Shown: positions 1 through 8,628, counted from the first letter of the stretch. The stretch is DNA of 17,076 nt from RGIG5612 sp963599255 (GCA_963599255.1 CAVBWS010000041.1:1-17076), one strand, 5' to 3'. Made by a program: numbers and translations. Notes: generated by a model from the sequence alone, not told the origin.

Positions 1-1
1 T

Positions 2-1963
2 TTTAACCGTGATAACAGAAACAAGAGAAATAATGCACCTGCGGCAGCTGCACCTGTAATGTCTGATTCCAAGGGAAAAGGTAAGGGCGGCAGAACCCAG
101 AGGGGCAAGTTCGAGAAGCAGGGAGGCGATAAGTTCGAACGCTTCGAGAATGAGAAGGCTCTGACTAAGAAGCAGCAGGAGGTTAAGCCTAAGCAGGAGG
201 AAGAGATCAAGGTTATTACACTGCCTGATACGATCACTCTTAAGGAATTTGCTGATAAGCTTAAGATGCAGCCTGCAACGCTTATTAAGAAGCTCTTCCT
301 TCAGGGCAAGGTTCTGACGGTAAATGATATCCTTGATTTCGAGACAGCGGAAGCCATTGCTCTTGATATGGATATTATCTGCGAGCATGAAGAAGTAATT
401 GATTACATAGAAGAACTACTCAAGGAAGATGAAGAAGACGAGTCTAAGATGGTTAAGCGTCCTCCTGTAGTATGCGTTATGGGACACGTTGACCATGGTA
501 AGACATCCCTCCTGGATGCAATTCGTAATACGAATGTTATCGCCAGGGAAGCCGGAGGCATTACTCAGCATATCGGTGCTTATCAGGTAACTCTTCCGAG
601 CGGAGAGAAGATCACATTCCTGGATACACCTGGTCACGAGGCCTTCACAGCTATGCGTCTGCGTGGTGCCATGGCGACTGACGTTGCGATCTTAGTTGTT
701 GCAGCTGATGACGGTGTAATGCCGCAGACATTAGAGGCTATCAGCCATGCCAGAGCTGCAGGAATTCATGTAATTGTTGCAGTTAATAAGATTGATAAGC
801 CGGGTGCCAATATTGATAAGGTTAAGCAGGAATTATCAGATCAGGGACTTATTCCTGAGGAATGGGGCGGAGATACCATATTCTGTCCGGTATCTGCTAA
901 GCAGGCTCAGGGTATTGAGGAACTCCTTGAGATGGTTATTCTTGATACTGAGATTCTTGATCTTAAGGCTGATCCGAACAGGAAGGCAAGAGGACTTGTT
1001 ATAGAAGCTAAGCTGGACAAGGGCCGCGGCTCGGTAGCAACCCTGCTGGTTCAGAAGGGAACACTTAAGGTGGGCGATTATGTTGCCATGGGTGAGGCAT
1101 ACGGACGTGTGCGTTCTATGACCAATGCTGAAGGTAAGAAGGTTAAGGAAGCCGGTCCGTCAGTTCCTGTCGAGATCACAGGTATGAGCTGTGTACCGAA
1201 TGCAGGTGATGTATTTGTAGCATTTGACAGCGATAAGGAAGCCAAGTCATTTGCCCAGGTATTTATAGAGGAAAACAAGAAGAAGCTTATCGCCGGAACT
1301 AAGTCAAAGATGAATCTTGAGGATGTATTCGACCAGATGAAGGCAGGAGATGTTAAGGATCTGGAGATCATCATCAAGGCAGATGTACAGGGCTCTGTGG
1401 GAGCATTGAAGGAGAGCCTTGAGAAGCTCTCTAATGATGAGGTTAATGTTAAGGTTATCCACTCAGGCGTTGGTAATGTTAACGAGAGCGATGCTATCCT
1501 TGCTTCAGCTTCTAATGCGATCATCATTGCGTTTAATGTATCTGCTGATGCAGTTGCCCGTAATGTTATCGAGCAGGAGAAGGTGGATATGCGCTCATAT
1601 AATGTAATCTACAGCGCTATCGACGATGTTGAGCTGGCTATGAAGGGCATGCTTAAGCCGATATTTGAGGAAGTTATTACAGGTCATGCCGAGATTCGTC
1701 AGATTTTCAAGTCTTCCAGCACAGGTGCCATCGCCGGTTCATATATTACAGACGGTGTGGTTAAGAGAGACTCTAAGATCAGACTTATGCGTGCAGACAA
1801 CTTGATCTACGACGGCTCAGTTGCTTCCCTTAAGAGATTCAGCGATGAAGCTAAGGAAGTTAAGGCAGGATTCGAGTGCGGTATTACCCTTAAGGATTTC
1901 CAGGAGTTCAAGGAGGGCGATATCATGGAAGCTTACGAGATGAGAGAGGTTCCGAGAAGATGA
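2..1963 (+). CDS. infB: Translation initiation factor IF-2 (5' end missing)
   Basis: IF-2 is the GTPase that places initiator fMet-tRNA on the 30S subunit and promotes 50S joining. The frame is open from base 2 through the ATG at 59, with an Asn/Arg/Ala-rich linker typical of the IF-2 N-terminus, so the true start lies upstream and the gene is cut by the window edge. Counting from the Met at 59: a basic Lys/Gln-rich linker (1-50), an IF-2 N-terminal helical domain (about 53-105), then the G domain with P-loop GHVDHGKTS (142-150), GGITQHIGAY (switch region), DTPGH (189-193), NKID (243-246) and SAK (279-281). Domains II, III and the C-terminal fMet-tRNA-binding domain follow through to the stop. 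It heads the conserved infB-rbfA block. Identity is certain; only the N-terminus is unknown. Confidence 0.98.
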   Translation, partial: FNRDNRNKRNNAPAAAAPVMSDSKGKGKGGRTQRGKFEKQGGDKFERFENEKALTKKQQEVKPKQEEEIKVITLPDTITLKEFADKLKMQPATLIKKLFLQGKVLTVNDILDFETAEAIALDMDIICEHEEVIDYIEELLKEDEEDESKMVKRPPVVCVMGHVDHGKTSLLDAIRNTNVIAREAGGITQHIGAYQVTLPSGEKITFLDTPGHEAFTAMRLRGAMATDVAILVVAADDGVMPQTLEAISHARAAGIHVIVAVNKIDKPGANIDKVKQELSDQGLIPEEWGGDTIFCPVSAKQAQGIEELLEMVILDTEILDLKADPNRKARGLVIEAKLDKGRGSVATLLVQKGTLKVGDYVAMGEAYGRVRSMTNAEGKKVKEAGPSVPVEITGMSCVPNAGDVFVAFDSDKEAKSFAQVFIEENKKKLIAGTKSKMNLEDVFDQMKAGDVKDLEIIIKADVQGSVGALKESLEKLSNDEVNVKVIHSGVGNVNESDAILASASNAIIIAFNVSADAVARNVIEQEKVDMRSYNVIYSAIDDVELAMKGMLKPIFEEVITGHAEIRQIFKSSSTGAIAGSYITDGVVKRDSKIRLMRADNLIYDGSVASLKRFSDEAKEVKAGFECGITLKDFQEFKEGDIMEAYEMREVPRR

Positions 1964-2042
1964 TCGCTGTAATGGACAGGAATGTTAGCTGCACCCGGGC
2001 GATTTTGCAAATGGGTTTAAAACAATTACAGGTTTTGAAAAT

Positions 2043-2402
2043 ATGAGAAAAAATTCTATTAAAAACATGAGAATTAATAATGAGGTTCAGCGTGAGCTCT
2101 CACTTATTATCCGGGATGTTAAGGATCCCAGGATTCACCCGCTGACCTCCATATCTGCTGTAGAGGTGGCAACTGATCTGAAAACATGCAAGGTCTATGT
2201 GTCGGTTATGGGTGATGATAATGACAGAAAATCTACAGCTGAAGGGCTCAAGAGTGCTTCAGGATTTATCAGAAGAGAGTTGGCGCACAGGCTGAACCTT
2301 CGAAATACACCTGAACTTAATTTCAAAATGGATACATCTATTGAAGATGCATTAGCTATGATGAAGAAAATTGACGAGGTTACTAAGCACGATGAGAATT
2401 GA
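2043..2402 (+). CDS. rbfA: Ribosome-binding factor A
   Basis: RbfA is a small KH-type protein that binds the 30S subunit and assists late maturation of the 16S rRNA 5' end. The 119-aa length is normal. The N-terminus MRKNSIKNMRINNEVQREL followed by a DPRI motif (about residues 29-32) and VYVSVMG (about 51-57) is characteristic. The ATG at 2043 is preferred over the in-frame ATG at 2067 because the RKNSIKN segment belongs to the family consensus. No good Shine-Dalgarno is visible, so translation may depend on read-through of the infB message, 79 bp upstream. It overlaps the next gene by 11 bp. Confidence 0.96.
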   Translation: MRKNSIKNMRINNEVQRELSLIIRDVKDPRIHPLTSISAVEVATDLKTCKVYVSVMGDDNDRKSTAEGLKSASGFIRRELAHRLNLRNTPELNFKMDTSIEDALAMMKKIDEVTKHDEN

Positions 2403-3357
2403 CGATTATTTTGATGCTGTTGGATCAGTCGTTATCTCAGGTCACATAAAGCCAGACGGAGACTGTATAGGTTCTGTTCTGGCTTTATACAACTATATTA
2501 AGAAAAATTTTCCTGAGATTGACGTTGATATTTTTTTGGAGGCTCCCAGCGAGAAGTTCAGATACCTTAAGAACTTCGATGCCGTGAACAGTGAATATGA
2601 CAAGGACAGAGAATATGATCTCTTCGTCAGTCTTGACTGTTCCACACTGGACAGATTAGGTAAGGCGCAGAAGTATTTCGAGACTGCCGGCAGGACCATA
2701 TGCATTGACCATCATGAATCCAATGAGGGATATGCTGATGTTAATCATATATTCGGACATGCAAGCTCTGCCTGTGAGGTCTTATACGGATGTATGGACG
2801 CAGGCAAATTAGATAAGAACATCGCAGCCTGTCTTTATACGGGAATAGTTACGGATACGGGAGTATTTAAGTATTCCAGCACCTTGCCTGAGACCATGCG
2901 TATAGCTGCCACTCTTATGGAATTCGGCCTTCAGACGGATGAGATCATAGATGAAGCCTTCTACAGCAAATCCTGGAATGAAACAAGGATCCTGGGATAT
3001 GCAATGCTTCACAGCGAGCTGGCATATGACGGCAGGGTTATCTATTCCTATATCACAACCAGTAAGATGGAAGAATTTGATGTAGGAACCAAGGAATTGG
3101 ATGCCATTGTCTCAGAGCTTCGCCAGACTAAGGGTGTTATCTGTTCGGTATTTCAGTACCAGACAGGTCAGGAAGAATATAAGTTCTCATTAAGAAGCAG
3201 CGGTGATTTTAATGTTAACGGCATAGCCGCAGCATTTGGAGGCGGCGGTCATGCCAAGGCAGCTGGCTGCACTCTTACTGGAAGTCAGGACAGCTGTATG
3301 ACAGCCATGCTTAAGGAAGTAGGCAGGGCGATATGCTGTGAGCAGCTGCGCAGCTGA
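2392..3357 (+). CDS. nrnA: DHH/DHHA1 phosphoesterase, NrnA-like (nanoRNase / pAp phosphatase)
   Basis: Members of this family are metal-dependent phosphoesterases that degrade oligoribonucleotides of a few nucleotides and dephosphorylate 3'-phosphoadenosine 5'-phosphate in the cytoplasm. In 321 aa I see the metal-binding motifs in order: GHIKPDGD (17-24), SLDCS (80-84), the signature DHH (106-108) and TDTG (154-157). The C-terminal DHHA1 substrate-binding loop GGGGHAKAAG is at about 283-292. I chose the ATG at 2392, inside the end of rbfA, rather than the in-frame TTG at 2371, because MRIDDYFDAVG begins directly at the family's N-terminal helix. The 11-bp overlap with rbfA suggests translational coupling. 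Position between rbfA and truB is the usual one in Firmicutes. The nanoRNase-versus-pAp preference cannot be told from sequence. Confidence 0.93.
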   Translation: MRIDDYFDAVGSVVISGHIKPDGDCIGSVLALYNYIKKNFPEIDVDIFLEAPSEKFRYLKNFDAVNSEYDKDREYDLFVSLDCSTLDRLGKAQKYFETAGRTICIDHHESNEGYADVNHIFGHASSACEVLYGCMDAGKLDKNIAACLYTGIVTDTGVFKYSSTLPETMRIAATLMEFGLQTDEIIDEAFYSKSWNETRILGYAMLHSELAYDGRVIYSYITTSKMEEFDVGTKELDAIVSELRQTKGVICSVFQYQTGQEEYKFSLRSSGDFNVNGIAAAFGGGGHAKAAGCTLTGSQDSCMTAMLKEVGRAICCEQLRS

Positions 3358-3389
3358 ATAATGATATTTTATGAAAGTGGGTATCTGAG

Positions 3390-4406
3390 ATGAATGGCGT
3401 GATTAATATATATAAAGAAAAAGGGTACTCATCATTTCATGCTGTGTACGTTATCAGAAAGCTTACCGGAGAGAAGAAGGTAGGGCACACAGGAACCCTG
3501 GATCCGGATGTTACAGGAGTTCTTCCGATATGTATAGGCAAGGCTACCAAGTTGGTAGGCCAGCTTACTGATACAGATAAGACTTACAAATGCCGGATGA
3601 TATTCGGAAGATATACCGACACCCAGGATATGTCAGGCCAGGTGCTGGAAGAAATATCTGAAGAAGAGGTAAGAAGCAGGTTGTGTGCACTGGCGCAAGG
3701 CAGGGCTGCGGGGCAGCTGCAGGCTGATGATGAAATTCATGGCAGAGCAGTCAACTCTCAGTCTGAGGCGGCAAAACGTGTGATCAGTGATACGATCTTA
3801 AGCTTTCAGGGTGAGATAATGCAGCTTCCGCCCATGTACAGCGCTCTTAAGGTGGACGGAGTGAAGCTGGTTAATGCCGCTAGGAAGGGCGTAGAGATTG
3901 CCAGGGAGAAACGTGCCGTCAATGTATATAGGATATATGATATTTCAGTCAGCGATGATTTAATATATGTGGATTTTACAATCCATTGCTCCAAGGGAAC
4001 CTATGTCAGAACCTTATGTGAGGACATAGGAAGAAAACTTAATATTCCCGCCTGCATGTACAGCCTGGAGAGGATATGCGCTTCAGGACTTGATATTTCT
4101 ACTGCCATTACGCTGGATCAGGCAGGTGAATATGCAGCCGCAGGAACGCTGGAAGAACATATGATTCCGGCGGATACATTTCTTGAGATCTATGACAGGG
4201 CGGTTGTTAAGGATGAGTCGGTGAGAAAGTTGGCATACGGTAATTATATGTATCGTGAAGACATGGCAGATGCCAAATTCATGGACACAGCCGCAGACGG
4301 ACAGATATTGAGGCTGTATGACGGGGCCGGAGAGTTCTACGCTTTATACAGATATTCCTCCCGCGATGACTGCCTTAAGTGCGTGAAGATGTTTCGTGAT
4401 ATTTAG
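3390..4406 (+). CDS. truB: tRNA pseudouridine-55 synthase
   Basis: TruB makes the pseudouridine at position 55 of the T-loop of tRNAs. The catalytic motif is GHTGTLDPDVTGVLP (32-46), with Asp38 aligning with the nucleophile. PPMYSALKVDG (147-157) and the SKGTYVRTLCEDIG segment (201-214) are conserved family blocks, and a PUA-like C-terminal domain follows. The protein is 338 aa, longer than the roughly 300 usual. About 30 extra residues (approximately 98-130, rich in Ala, Gln and Glu) lie between the DTQD block and the ILSFQGEI block. The start is supported by VINIYKEKGYSSF immediately after the Met. It is followed by 210 bp with no gene or clear signal before ribF. Confidence 0.97.
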   Translation: MNGVINIYKEKGYSSFHAVYVIRKLTGEKKVGHTGTLDPDVTGVLPICIGKATKLVGQLTDTDKTYKCRMIFGRYTDTQDMSGQVLEEISEEEVRSRLCALAQGRAAGQLQADDEIHGRAVNSQSEAAKRVISDTILSFQGEIMQLPPMYSALKVDGVKLVNAARKGVEIAREKRAVNVYRIYDISVSDDLIYVDFTIHCSKGTYVRTLCEDIGRKLNIPACMYSLERICASGLDISTAITLDQAGEYAAAGTLEEHMIPADTFLEIYDRAVVKDESVRKLAYGNYMYREDMADAKFMDTAADGQILRLYDGAGEFYALYRYSSRDDCLKCVKMFRDI

Positions 4407-4616
4407 TATGCATATTAATATTAGTTACGGCAGCTGTAATTGATACATTGATGTGAGTTGAGTTGATGCGGCGTCCTCTGCTGCTATTGTGGCAGTTGTA
4501 ACAGATATATATGCCAATTGAGGTTGATATTTTGGATATATTATTGTTTTTCAATGATATTTGCCGAATGATCCTGACATTTTGATGTTTAGAGCCGATT
4601 TGCATAGTAAAAGAAA

Positions 4617-5612
4617 ATGAAAATAATCAGAGATATAAGTAAATTAAAATTAAATAATACCATCGTAACCCTGGGCAAATTCGACGGAAGCCATATAGGT
4701 CATAAGCTTCTGTTTGATACTGCCATTGCCATCAAAAACGGGCAGCTGCATTTGCCTGATACAGAAGGAACCGCTTGCGGTAGTGAAAAAGATTCAGACA
4801 CAGAATACAAAACGGTTATATTCACCTTTGATGTGCATCCTGGTCAGATAGTTAAGGACGATGGCTCCAGAACCATCCAGACCCACGATGAGCGAGAGGT
4901 ATATTCCTACCCGGAGGGCATTGATTATTTTATTGAATTTCCTTTTAATAAAACAACCATGAATATGGAGCCTGAGGATTTCGTTAAGGATATTTTAGTA
5001 GACAGATTAGGTGTCAAGGTAATCGTTGTAGGTAAGGATTTTCGTTTCGGACGCAAGAGAAGCGGAGATGTTAATACCCTGCGCAGGCTGGGCGAACAAT
5101 ATAATTTCTATGTCAAGGCGCTGGATAAGGTCATGTACAGGCCGTCTGACAGAGATGAAGAAGTGGAAGTCAGTTCAACTCTTATAAAGGAAGAGATTAT
5201 CCTTGGGCACATGGAAGATGTTACCAACATGCTGGGCAAACCATACAGCGTGTGTGAGAAGGTGGTTCATGGCAAACACCTGGGATCTTCCATCGGAATC
5301 CCCACAATTAATCAGATCGTCCCCCACGACAAGATTCTTCCCCGGGACGGAGTGTATGCCACCAAAACCATTATTGACGGCAGAGCATATATCAGTATCA
5401 CCAATGTAGGCTGCAGGCCCACATTTAACGATGGGGAGTTTCGATCCGTAGAAACGTTCATCCTGGGTTATTCCGGGGATCTGTACGGAAGGACGATAGA
5501 AGTCTTGTTCTACAAATTCATAAGACCTGAGAAGAAGTTTTCGGGAATCGAAGAATTAAAGGACGAGATTAACAGAAATGTCATAGAGGCACATGAATTT
5601 TTTGGCTGCTGA
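4617..5612 (+). CDS. ribF: Bifunctional riboflavin kinase / FAD synthetase
   Basis: The protein phosphorylates riboflavin to FMN and adenylylates FMN to FAD in the cytoplasm. The N-terminal FAD synthetase domain shows GKFDGSHIGH (20-29, nucleotidyltransferase motif), FTFDVHPG (69-76), VGKDFRFGRKRSGD (138-151) and VSSTLIKEEI (185-194). The C-terminal flavokinase domain begins at about 205 and shows HGKHLGSSIGIPT (218-230), NVGCRPTF (263-270) and the following Glu279. At 331 aa it is about 20 longer than usual; the excess is a polar loop at about 42-65. The Shine-Dalgarno is poor (AAAAG just upstream). Following truB is the canonical Firmicute arrangement, but the 210-bp gap suggests possible separate expression; I found no convincing promoter in it. 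Confidence 0.96.
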   Translation: MKIIRDISKLKLNNTIVTLGKFDGSHIGHKLLFDTAIAIKNGQLHLPDTEGTACGSEKDSDTEYKTVIFTFDVHPGQIVKDDGSRTIQTHDEREVYSYPEGIDYFIEFPFNKTTMNMEPEDFVKDILVDRLGVKVIVVGKDFRFGRKRSGDVNTLRRLGEQYNFYVKALDKVMYRPSDRDEEVEVSSTLIKEEIILGHMEDVTNMLGKPYSVCEKVVHGKHLGSSIGIPTINQIVPHDKILPRDGVYATKTIIDGRAYISITNVGCRPTFNDGEFRSVETFILGYSGDLYGRTIEVLFYKFIRPEKKFSGIEELKDEINRNVIEAHEFFGC

Positions 5613-5752
5613 TCAACATTTGCAAATGCCTAAAAGCAGCGGCAGATATGCATAAAGAGTTAGATTCGGTAAAATTCTCGTCAGGGAAAATAGAAAATGT
5701 GCAGATCATGATTGCATAATGATTACTTATAGAAAGTTGAGGGACTTTATCT

Positions 5753-6718
5753 GTGGAAAAGATGCAGAATAAAAATGATAAAACCGTTATGAAGTTAAGC
5801 AGCAAGGTATGCACAGTTTTTCTTTTTATAGCAGCTCTGGTATGGGGCGTTGCATTTGTTTTTCAGAGCATTGGCGGAGAAGTTTTAGGTGCATATTCCT
5901 TTAATGCAGCCAGAATGTACATGGGCGGATTAGTCGTTCTTATCTGTACATTAACATTTGCAGATAGAATAGGAATATCCAAACGTCCTGAACCCATACT
6001 GGTCAGAAGACAGATAATTGTCGGGATAGTATGCGGTATTTTCCTCGCACTGGGCACTAATATGCAGCAGATCGCCATGAATGCCGGAGCTTCGACGGGC
6101 AAGGCAGGCTTTGTTACTGCGCTTTATATTGTTATTGTGCCTATTCTTGGATTATTTTTCAAAAACAAACCGGGCGTTAATGTCTGGATCTCAGTAGCGC
6201 TGGCACTGGTGGGTCTTTATTTTCTGTGTATTCATGGGGATTTTACCCTCTCTACAGGTGACCTTCTGCTGATGTGCGGAGCCTTTGGATTTGCACTTCA
6301 GATAATCACTATCGATCAGTTCGGTAGGGAGCTGGATGGACTGAGACTGTCAGGACTGCAGTTTATAACCTGTGCCATAATATCAACAGTTCTGGCAATA
6401 GTATTCGAGATCATGCCATACGACGGAGGCTTTAGTGCATGGCTTTCATTGTTCAGTTCAGGCAAATTATGGATAAGCTTGCTGTATATGGGAATATTCA
6501 GCTGCGGTCTGGGATACACCCTGCAGATACTGGGACAGCAGAATATGAATCCTACTATCGCATCTATAATCATGAGCCTTGAATCTGTTTTTTCCGCACT
6601 GTCAGGCTGGATAATATTAAATCAGACCTTATCCGGCAGAGAACTTATAGGCTGTGTTCTTATGTTCGCCGCTGTGGTGCTGACACAGGTTAAATTCAAA
6701 TCTCAAAATTCTATTTGA
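5753..6718 (+). CDS. EamA/DMT-family transporter
   Basis: An integral inner-membrane protein of the drug/metabolite transporter superfamily, substrate unknown. The 321 aa contain about ten hydrophobic segments arranged as two tandem EamA repeats. The first starts at about residue 20 with FLFIAALVWGVAFVFQ, the typical EamA opening; the second starts near 165 with LLLMCGAFGFALQI. The last segments carry SIIMSLESVFSALSGW, a common DMT C-terminal motif. Start: GTG at 5753, because TGAGGGA at 5738-5744 sits 8 nt upstream of it; the ATG at 5762 is an alternative three codons in. It lies 140 bp after ribF, and its link to neighbours is unclear. Isoleucine ATA codons are common here, unlike in the MFS gene that follows. 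Confidence 0.9.
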   Translation: MEKMQNKNDKTVMKLSSKVCTVFLFIAALVWGVAFVFQSIGGEVLGAYSFNAARMYMGGLVVLICTLTFADRIGISKRPEPILVRRQIIVGIVCGIFLALGTNMQQIAMNAGASTGKAGFVTALYIVIVPILGLFFKNKPGVNVWISVALALVGLYFLCIHGDFTLSTGDLLLMCGAFGFALQIITIDQFGRELDGLRLSGLQFITCAIISTVLAIVFEIMPYDGGFSAWLSLFSSGKLWISLLYMGIFSCGLGYTLQILGQQNMNPTIASIIMSLESVFSALSGWIILNQTLSGRELIGCVLMFAAVVLTQVKFKSQNSI

Positions 6719-6737
6719 AAATAATTAAAATTCTTCC

Positions 6738-6814
6738 GACGAGTTCTCGTGCCGTGAACCTCGGCGTAGCAATCCCCGTTTAGCAGTGGCTGCGCCGTCC
6801 CGGCACGAGGCGTC
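6738..6814. other. Long imperfect GC-rich stem-loop, possible structured RNA or repeat element
   Basis: Nested pairings are visible: GACG 6738-6741 with CGTC 6811-6814; CTCGTGCCG 6746-6754 with CGGCACGAG 6801-6809 (9 bp, perfect); and CGGCGTAGC 6762-6770 with GCTGCGCCG 6789-6797 (9 bp with one G-U), closed by an 18-nt loop. Internal loops separate the helices. The element is far richer in GC than the AT-rich sequence around it. No T-run follows the right arm, so it is not a standard intrinsic terminator. It lies 19 bp after the DMT stop. A small palindromic repeat or an unnamed structured RNA are both possible, and I do not recognise it as a known riboswitch. The rest of the 303-bp gap (6815-7021) is AT-rich and holds only the promoter and ribosome binding site of the next gene. 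Confidence 0.6.
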
Positions 6815-6951
6815 TGTATATTCAGTCAATAATATGCCATAAATATTCAAAAGATTAGGATGCAATCCCTGCCTAAAAACGTTGATAATATATAACATAA
6901 TTTTAATTAAAGCCTGATTTTTGGCGAAATTTTACAAGAATATTAACAGCA

Positions 6952-6980
6952 TTGCACTTTTGATAAAACTGTGTTATAAA
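6952..6980 (+). promoter_or_regulatory. SigA-type promoter for the MFS gene
   Basis: The -35 is TTGCAC (6952-6957) and the -10 is TATAAA (6975-6980), with a 17-bp spacer and an extended -10 TG at 6972-6973. Transcription would begin near 6987, giving a leader of about 35 nt. An imperfect dyad, ATCAA...TTGAT, lies around the predicted start (about 6980-7000) and could be an operator; that part is weak. The ribosome binding site AGGGAGGG at 7007-7014 is 7 nt from the ATG. Confidence 0.65.
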
Positions 6981-7021
6981 TCAACAGAATTAATTGATTA
7001 ACTTATAGGGAGGGTTTATTT

Positions 7022-8449
7022 ATGCAACAAAAGAAATCAATTGGATTCGGATTCAGAGGCTGGATGCTCATGTTTTGGGCAGCAACGGGCATGCTTGCTT
7101 ACCTTGTTATCGGTAATTATCCACTGAACATTCTCAGTGATCTCTATGGTGGAGCACAGACACTTTCGTCTATCTACACAGGAGCATCTTTGGTTGGTAT
7201 TGCAGTACAGATTATCATTTCAAGCAAAGCAGGCAAGATCAAGAGCTGGAAGAATCTGGGACTTATCTTCGGTATCCTTGTAGTTTTATCACTTATCGGT
7301 ATTATGCTGATACAGCCTGGTACAGTTTGGCTTATTGTTTACGGCTTAGGAACAGTCATTTCTCTTCTGTACGGCACATGGATCCTGTGCGTTCTTATCG
7401 GTGTTTGGTTCCCTAGAAGAAAGGGTACTGTTATGGGTATCGTAACATTTGCATACCCGATCGGTAACGGCGTTATCGGATTTTTCGCCAGCGGATATTT
7501 TGCAAAATACGGCACACTCATGGGCATGAATGCAGAATCTAAGATTGGCGAGCTCATTGCTTCAGGAACCGATCCTGCAGCAGCTGAAGGAATTGTTTCA
7601 GGACAGTTTGCTCAGGCATCAGCACTTACATCCTTCATCCCATTCCTGGCTGTTATAGTTGTAGGTCTTATCGTAGGTATTATCTTCATTAAGGACTTCC
7701 CAGAATTATGCGGATGCTACCGTGATAATGATAAGTCTATGACACCGGAAGTTGCCAATGCAATGATGAAGGCAGAAGAAGAAAACAGAAAGACTTCTGT
7801 ATGGACTATCGGCCATACACTGTCATCATGGGATTACTGGGCTATCACAATTCCATGCGGACTTCTTCTTATGTTCTCAGTTGGTGCCATGACACAGACT
7901 AATGCGATTATCAGTCCTTATGCTGAGGATCTGTCATGGATCGGCGGATATACAGGCGTTATGATGGCGATTGCAGTATTTGGTATCATCGGAAGCTATG
8001 TATTCGGTCTTGTAGATACCAAATTCGGTACCAGAAAGTCAGTTATGATCTCTATGATCTGCATGATCGTATCAGGTATCCTTGGAACCATCGACAATGC
8101 AACAGCATTATTTATCAGCTTACTGCTTCTTGCTATGTTCATGGGCGCATCATCTAACTTCACAGTTTCAGCGGCAGTTCAGTATTGGAGAATAGAGGAT
8201 TTCCCTAATGTATTCTCAGTAGTTAATGCGGTAGCTAATATTCTTAATGCCATCGGACCTGTAGTAATTGCTTCACTTATTGCTACAACCTTAGGCAAGG
8301 TTGCTGTATTTGGTGTATGCGGCGGCGCAGGTATCGTTGGACTTATATTACTGTTCCTGTTCAAGCCTTCACGCGTTAAGGCTCGTGATGACAAATTCAG
8401 AGCAGCAGCAGGCAAGCCGTTGGATGATGTACTTGTAGGACGTAAATAA
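7022..8449 (+). CDS. MFS transporter, oxalate:formate antiporter-like
   Basis: A 475-aa integral membrane permease of the major facilitator superfamily with about twelve hydrophobic segments. A cytoplasmic central loop (about 224-262, DFPELCGCYRDNDKSM onward) separates the two six-helix halves. WFPRRKGTVMGI (129-140), after the fourth helix, is the typical OxlT/OFA-like loop motif, and the N-terminal GFRGWMLMFWA also fits that group. OFA-type carriers usually move organic acids; the substrate here is not determinable. It has its own promoter and strong AGGGAGGG site and is probably monocistronic, ending before the terminator at 8564-8592. Its biased codon use (ATC/ATT isoleucine, CTT leucine) resembles the catabolic genes 5 kb downstream, so uptake of the substrate of that pathway is a reasonable guess but not shown by adjacency. 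Confidence 0.85.
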   Translation: MQQKKSIGFGFRGWMLMFWAATGMLAYLVIGNYPLNILSDLYGGAQTLSSIYTGASLVGIAVQIIISSKAGKIKSWKNLGLIFGILVVLSLIGIMLIQPGTVWLIVYGLGTVISLLYGTWILCVLIGVWFPRRKGTVMGIVTFAYPIGNGVIGFFASGYFAKYGTLMGMNAESKIGELIASGTDPAAAEGIVSGQFAQASALTSFIPFLAVIVVGLIVGIIFIKDFPELCGCYRDNDKSMTPEVANAMMKAEEENRKTSVWTIGHTLSSWDYWAITIPCGLLLMFSVGAMTQTNAIISPYAEDLSWIGGYTGVMMAIAVFGIIGSYVFGLVDTKFGTRKSVMISMICMIVSGILGTIDNATALFISLLLLAMFMGASSNFTVSAAVQYWRIEDFPNVFSVVNAVANILNAIGPVVIASLIATTLGKVAVFGVCGGAGIVGLILLFLFKPSRVKARDDKFRAAAGKPLDDVLVGRK

Positions 8450-8512
8450 TGTGCGCTTGAAAATCACATGACTTTACAATTATTCGGAGCTGCGAGTGAA
8501 TGTGAGGCCGAG

Positions 8513-8524
8513 AGTAGATCTACT
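8513..8524. repeat. 12-bp perfect palindrome (AGTAGATCTACT)
   Basis: A self-complementary 12-mer lies between the MFS stop codon and the downstream terminator, in the MFS 3' untranslated region. Sequence around it (8484-8530) is purine-rich and less AT-rich than its surroundings. It may pair as a small hairpin or be a protein site; nothing identifies a function. Confidence 0.4.
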
Positions 8525-8563
8525 TGTACGAATAAAATAAATAAAATATATCAATTAATCATC

Positions 8564-8592
8564 AGAGCTGTCATTTAATGGCAGCTCTTTTT
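8564..8592 (+). terminator. Intrinsic terminator after the MFS gene
   Basis: The stem AGAGCTGTCA (8564-8573) pairs with TGGCAGCTCT (8579-8588): ten pairs including one G-U, with a 5-nt loop. It runs into a T-run (8588-8592). It lies 115 bp after the MFS stop and just before the promoter of the next pair of genes. Confidence 0.85.
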
Positions 8593-8628
8593 GGAACTTT
8601 TTATGCTATGGATTTTACAGAAAACACA

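Noticed and set aside
59..61. ATG at 59 as the start of infB
   Set aside because: The same frame is open to the window edge with IF-2-like linker sequence, so the gene begins upstream.
1078..1527. 149-codon open frame on the minus strand inside infB
   Set aside because: It is fully antisense to conserved IF-2 domains, has a Ser/Thr/Leu-rich composition typical of a reverse-complement shadow, and shows no recognisable motif.
2371..2391. TTG start for the DHH phosphoesterase
   Set aside because: The extra seven residues do not resemble the family, and the ATG at 2392 begins at the expected position.
4407..4616. Small gene or promoter between truB and ribF
   Set aside because: No coding-like frame with a ribosome binding site; candidate -35/-10 boxes have wrong spacing.
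6738..6814. Intrinsic terminator for the DMT gene
   Set aside because: The stem is long and GC-rich but no T-run follows the right arm, and its nested internal loops are atypical.
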